Of a stretch of 54,380 bases of DNA, positions 51,047-54,380 are shown in pieces. The stretch's first letter is position 1; every line of letters starts with the position of its first letter. The position numbers and the translations under genes were made by a program. Under the pieces are notes generated by a model. It saw only the letters and a list, made by a program, of their open reading frames with translations. It was not told the DNA's origin and searched no databases. Where the stretch lies: positions 1 to 54,380 of the forward strand of contig CAZTQR010000014.1 in assembly GCA_964615795.1 (NCBI GenBank). The letters are read 5' to 3'. This DNA comes from JADJAH01 sp964615795 (GTDB taxonomy: Bacteria > Bacteroidota > Ignavibacteria > Tepidaquicellales > Tepidaquicellaceae).

Positions 51047-52314
51047 AAAACCTCATTGCACTCGTTGACTGCAACAACTTCTATGCATCATGCGAAAAGG
51101 TTTTTGATCCGCACCTGAAGGACAGGCCGGTTGTTGTATTGAGCAACAACGACGGATGCATTGTTGCAAGAAGCAGTGAAGCAAAGGCGCTTGGAATAAA
51201 GATGGGAGTTCCGTTCTTCAAGGTTAAGGATGTGATAGAGAAGAACAATGTTGCGTACTTTTCATCAAATTATGCCCTTTACGCGGATATGTCCCGCAGG
51301 GTGATGGATACGCTGAAAGAATATTCTTCGGGCATTGAAGTTTATTCTATTGATGAGGCATTCATTAGTTTGGTTCCGCCCATCGGCAAAAGTGCGGAGG
51401 AATATTCTGAATTGATCAGAAATGCGGTGAAAAGGAACACCGGTTTGCCTGTCTCAATAGGCGTGGCGGAGACGAAGACACTTGCCAAGATTGCCAATGA
51501 ATTCTGCAAGAAGAACGAGTCGCTTCAGGGGGTTTTCGATATGTCTGAATACAAAGACAAGAGCCGGCTTCTTTCGCGTGTGCCTGTCATAGACATTTGG
51601 GGAATCGGGAAAGCGCTCGGAAGATTCTTTATGGCAGGAGGAATCATGAGCGCAAATGATTTTGTAAAATGCCCTGCCGAAGCTGTAAGAAGAAAAATGG
51701 GTGTGATAGGAGTAAGGATGCAGATGGAGCTGAACGGCAAACCCTGCATTGAGCTTGACGAGATGATGCATCCGAAGAAGGAGATAATTTCTTCAAGGTC
51801 GTTCGGAAAGTATATTACGGACATTGCGGAACTGGAAGAGGCAGTTTCTCAATACACAGAACGTGCTCTTGAAAAGCTAAGGCTTCAAAGTTCTCTGGCA
51901 AAGTACATATATGTTTTCATCCAGACCAATCACCATAAACTGCATCACATTCAGCATGCGGAGGGAAAGCTCGCCGCGCTTGATTGTCCATCATCATTCA
52001 CACCTTTGTTCATTGAATCAGCAAAGTCTGCATTGAGAAAGATCTACAGGCCAGGAATTAAATACATCAAGGCGGGTGTAATGCTCTCCGGAATTATTCC
52101 CGGCGATTCAATGCAGTTGAGTTTTGCTGATGATTCTGATCATCAAAGGCAGGAGAATCTGATGAATGCCGTAGACAGGATCAACTATGACGAAGGGAGA
52201 GGGAGTCTGAGATTTGCATCATCAGGGACTGAACAAAGCTGGAAGATGAAGATGTCTTACCGCTCTAGAAGATACACGACAAACTGGAAAGAACTTTTAA
52301 CGGTAAAAATATAG
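51043..52314 (+). CDS. umuC: Y-family error-prone DNA polymerase UmuC
   Basis: 423 residues with a GTG start overlapping the umuD stop. Metal-binding Asp9 (VDCNNFYASCE) and Asp104-Glu105 (SIDEAF) are intact, as are VVLSNNDGCIVARS, the IGVAETKTLAKIAN helix-hairpin region and the C-terminal YTTNWKELL. This is the catalytic subunit of translesion polymerase V. The next gene starts 3 bases later. Confidence 0.95.
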   Translation: MKNLIALVDCNNFYASCEKVFDPHLKDRPVVVLSNNDGCIVARSSEAKALGIKMGVPFFKVKDVIEKNNVAYFSSNYALYADMSRRVMDTLKEYSSGIEVYSIDEAFISLVPPIGKSAEEYSELIRNAVKRNTGLPVSIGVAETKTLAKIANEFCKKNESLQGVFDMSEYKDKSRLLSRVPVIDIWGIGKALGRFFMAGGIMSANDFVKCPAEAVRRKMGVIGVRMQMELNGKPCIELDEMMHPKKEIISSRSFGKYITDIAELEEAVSQYTERALEKLRLQSSLAKYIYVFIQTNHHKLHHIQHAEGKLAALDCPSSFTPLFIESAKSALRKIYRPGIKYIKAGVMLSGIIPGDSMQLSFADDSDHQRQENLMNAVDRINYDEGRGSLRFASSGTEQSWKMKMSYRSRRYTTNWKELLTVKI

Positions 52315-52317
52315 GAA

Positions 52318-52962
52318 ATGTGCGGAAGATACGAGAATGCCTCAAGCAATGAGGAACTGCAGGAACTGTTTGAAAGCTATGCCGGCACACTTGAGATCGC
52401 ATACGACCTCACCGACATTCTGAAGGAAGAGAACATCGCTCCGACAAACAAAGTAAAGGTGATCGTATTTGAAGAAGGCAGGTTCCTGCTTAAAGTAATG
52501 AAGTGGGGCATCAGGTCAAAGATATTCGATCCGTCACGTTTGCCCAAGGGCCTCGATCCGAACATCGAGAAGGATATATTCAACAGCAAGATCGAAACAG
52601 TATCCAAATCAGCAAAATGGAAGAAACTGTTTGCCGGTTCGCGGTGCCTGTTTCCCATGACTGCTTTTTACGAATGGGTTCCTTCCGGCGGGAAGAAAAT
52701 TCCTCAAAGGATATCGCTTGACAAAGAGAAGATCTTTTTCGCCGGAGGAATTTACTCTGAAAAGGATGTTAAAGGAGAAGAGAGTTCGTCAATAATCACC
52801 TGCGAACCGAACAAATTCATGAAGAAAGTTCACAGCCGTATGCCGGCTCTTCTTACTGCAGAAGATGCCGGAAGTTTTCTTGAGGATAGCGATGCGGCTC
52901 TTCAGCTTTGCTCCCCTCTTGATGATGCGGAAAAGATGAAGATAGAGAAAGCCGCAATCTGA
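52318..52962 (+). CDS. SRAP-domain protein (HMCES/YedK family)
   Basis: 214 residues. Catalytic Cys2 (MCGRYE) forms the thiazolidine link to abasic sites. The supporting residues are recognisable: Asn in FNSKIETV, Glu in TAFYEWVPSGG and His in VHSRMPALL. APTNKVKVI and MKWGIRSK are further family blocks. SRAP proteins shield abasic sites in single-stranded DNA by covalent crosslinks. The gene follows umuC by 3 bases and precedes DUF72 with no gap. Confidence 0.93.
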   Translation: MCGRYENASSNEELQELFESYAGTLEIAYDLTDILKEENIAPTNKVKVIVFEEGRFLLKVMKWGIRSKIFDPSRLPKGLDPNIEKDIFNSKIETVSKSAKWKKLFAGSRCLFPMTAFYEWVPSGGKKIPQRISLDKEKIFFAGGIYSEKDVKGEESSSIITCEPNKFMKKVHSRMPALLTAEDAGSFLEDSDAALQLCSPLDDAEKMKIEKAAI

Positions 52963-53718
52963 ATGAGGCTTTTCTACGGATGCAGTCAGTGGGGATATGA
53001 AAGCTGGCGAGGAAGCATCTACCCGCATAATGCCAGGGCATCCGAGTTTCTGAACTACTACTCAAGAAAGTTCAATTCAGTTGAACTGAACCCGACCTTT
53101 TATAACGGCGCAGATCCGCAGTCAATGTTAAGATGGAAGAACAAAACTCCGGAAGGCTTCAGATTCTGTCCCAAGGTCCCGAGGTCAATCTCTCATGACA
53201 AACTTCTTTCCGGCTCTGAGGCTGAAATGAGAGATTTTCTTGCAGGCATCAGCATGCTCGGGAACAGGCTCGGAACAGTATTTCTTCAGCTAAGCAACAG
53301 GTTCAACGACTCAGACCTGGGAGTTCTTGAAACATTTTTGTCGGCTGTTCCGGAAGATTTCAGCTTCAGCGTTGAACCCCGAATCGGCTTCATGTGCAGG
53401 AAAGATATTGCAGACCAGTTTCTCGAAGTTCTTAGAGAAACGGGAAAAGGAATCGTGATAACAGATTCAGTTGACACAAAACCTTACATAAACAATCTGC
53501 GGCTTACAAGCCATACAGCATTTGTGAGATTCATTGCATACGGGCATTCAACAGATATTCCGCGCATTGACGAGTGGTTTGTTCAATTGGGAAAATGGAG
53601 GGACAAGGGCCTTCCGCAAGCCTATTTCTTCCTTCACTTCCCTTCAGAAAGCAGTGATGCAGAGCTGGTGGAATATTTTACGGAGCTGTCGGCGAAGTTC
53701 AGTGAGGCATATAAGTGA
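52963..53718 (+). CDS. DUF72 (YecE-like) TIM-barrel protein
   Basis: 251 residues. Starts directly after the SRAP stop. N-terminal FYGCSQWGYESWRGSIYP and FNSVELNPTFYNGADPQSMLRWK are the DUF72 signature. PEGFRFCPKVPRSISH, VFLQLSNRF and FSVEPRIGF are further family blocks. It is a TIM-barrel of unknown activity, related in fold to endonuclease IV and xylose-isomerase-like proteins. Co-transcription with umuDC and the SRAP gene suggests it acts in DNA repair. Confidence 0.9.
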   Translation: MRLFYGCSQWGYESWRGSIYPHNARASEFLNYYSRKFNSVELNPTFYNGADPQSMLRWKNKTPEGFRFCPKVPRSISHDKLLSGSEAEMRDFLAGISMLGNRLGTVFLQLSNRFNDSDLGVLETFLSAVPEDFSFSVEPRIGFMCRKDIADQFLEVLRETGKGIVITDSVDTKPYINNLRLTSHTAFVRFIAYGHSTDIPRIDEWFVQLGKWRDKGLPQAYFFLHFPSESSDAELVEYFTELSAKFSEAYK

Positions 53719-53755
53719 GAACGGACAACATCAAACTAAATTTCGAAATGCAAAA

Positions 53756-54380
53756 ATGAGCAAAACAGCAGATTACAATTTCACATGTGTTGAAAGATTC
53801 CTCAGGTATGTTAAGATCGACACGCAGTCAGACCACAATTCAACGACTCACCCTTCAACAGAAAAGCAGAAGGACCTTGGCAGGTTGCTTGTGAAGGAAT
53901 TGCAGGAGATGGGAATCGCAGATGCCGGGCTTGACGATTACGGATATGTGTATGCTACTCTTGAATCCAACTCAGACAAGAGCGTGCCAGTGATCTGTCT
54001 TTGCTCGCACATGGATACATCACCCGATGCGCCCGGGAAGAATGTGAATCCTGTGATCCACAGGAATTACAGAGGCGGCGACATAGCCCTGCCGAACAAT
54101 CCTTCGCAAAGCATAAGAGCATCGGAACATCCGGAGCTTGCCGAACAGATCGGAAACGACATCATAACAACTGACGGGACAACACTGCTTGGGGCGGACA
54201 ACAAGGCAGGCATTGCTGAGATCATGGATGCTGTTCATTACTTTGTAAACAATCCGCACATAAAGCACGGCAGAATAAGGATACTCTTCACACCTGATGA
54301 GGAAGTCGGAAGGGGCGTTGATAAGGTGGACATGAAGAAACTCGCTGCAGACATCGGCTACACGATAGACGGCGCGGATC
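53756..54380 (+). CDS. pepT: Peptidase T (tripeptide aminopeptidase), 5' part; runs off the window
   Basis: 208 residues are visible from ATG 53756. M20-family zinc aminopeptidase: FLRYVKIDTQSD at the N-terminus, metal-binding CSHMDTSPDAPG, then DGTTLLGADNKAGIAEIMDAV (short motif GADNKAG) and the catalytic TPDEEVGRG. PNNPSQSIRASEHPEL is a PepT-specific stretch. It cuts the N-terminal residue from tripeptides in the cytoplasm. The start was placed after the DUF72 stop (37-base gap); an earlier ATG at 53748 is out of frame. Confidence 0.93.
   Translation, partial: MSKTADYNFTCVERFLRYVKIDTQSDHNSTTHPSTEKQKDLGRLLVKELQEMGIADAGLDDYGYVYATLESNSDKSVPVICLCSHMDTSPDAPGKNVNPVIHRNYRGGDIALPNNPSQSIRASEHPELAEQIGNDIITTDGTTLLGADNKAGIAEIMDAVHYFVNNPHIKHGRIRILFTPDEEVGRGVDKVDMKKLAADIGYTIDGAD

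Noticed and set aside
1..54380. CRISPR arrays, insertion sequences, prophage, tRNA and rRNA genes
   Set aside because: No repeated spacer structure, transposase or integrase, or RNA gene sequence was recognised in the window.

Overview
The window looks like chromosomal DNA of a free-living bacterium of the Bacteroidota/Chlorobiota/Ignavibacteriota group. The evidence is a type IX secretion locus (PorU-PorV plus a cargo-like protein with a C-terminal sorting domain), a cbb3 oxidase operon with a fused CcoN-CcoO and a mono-haem CcoP, a YpdA-type bacilliredoxin reductase, frequent TTG starts, and several promoters of the Bacteroidota form TTG-N20-TAnnTTTG. An Ignavibacteria-like lineage fits best, but this is inferred from gene content only. 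I saw no insertion sequences, prophage, CRISPR array, rRNA or tRNA.

Layout. 1-6269 (+): end of porU, porV, and a large secreted M6-peptidase-like protein whose zinc motif is gone. 6301-7404 (+): membrane glycosyltransferase. 7401-12001 (-): tightly coupled operon amidohydrolase-like lipoprotein / prmC / dtd / DUF2520 / outer-membrane protein. 12097-15302 (+): MerR regulator, CrtI-like oxidoreductase, YcaQ/AlkZ-like DNA glycosylase. 15342-16915 (-): NmrA-like and PIG-L-like proteins. 17146-18317 (-): marR-yceI with an operator/promoter built of palindromes. 18425-18832 (+): DUF6265-like protein. 18934-24316 (-): SDR, oligopeptide-binding lipoprotein, NlpC/P60 endopeptidase and two permeases, with a terminator-like hairpin before the permeases. 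24618-27042 (+): pyruvate kinase and YpdA.

27037-39215 (-) is the centrepiece, a 12-gene respiratory block: ccoI, ccoS, an SQR-family flavoprotein, a PLP-dependent sulfur-amino-acid enzyme, ccoNO, ccoQ, ccoP, ccoG, ccoH, a SafE-type membrane protein, a Crp/Fnr regulator and a stand-alone cNMP-binding domain. Its promoter carries two TGA-N6-TCA sites 22 bp apart at about -41 and -62. 39364-41459 (+): groES-groEL under a perfect CIRCE element. 41590-44038: msrB, a lipoprotein, a TIGR02757 protein and a degenerate 3-hydroxyacyl-CoA dehydrogenase. 44039-45534 (-): a 52-residue membrane peptide and pyrimidine-nucleoside phosphorylase. 45708-50504: comEC, a secreted repeat protein and aat. 50591-53718 (+): a DNA-damage cassette umuD-umuC-SRAP-DUF72. 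53756-end (+): start of pepT.

A recurring theme is enzyme families whose catalytic residues are missing although the reading frame and fold are intact: the M6-like protein, the amidohydrolase-like lipoprotein, the SQR-like flavoprotein and the HADH-like protein. A second theme is compact promoters with very short or no leader. Together these give the main leads in the window.
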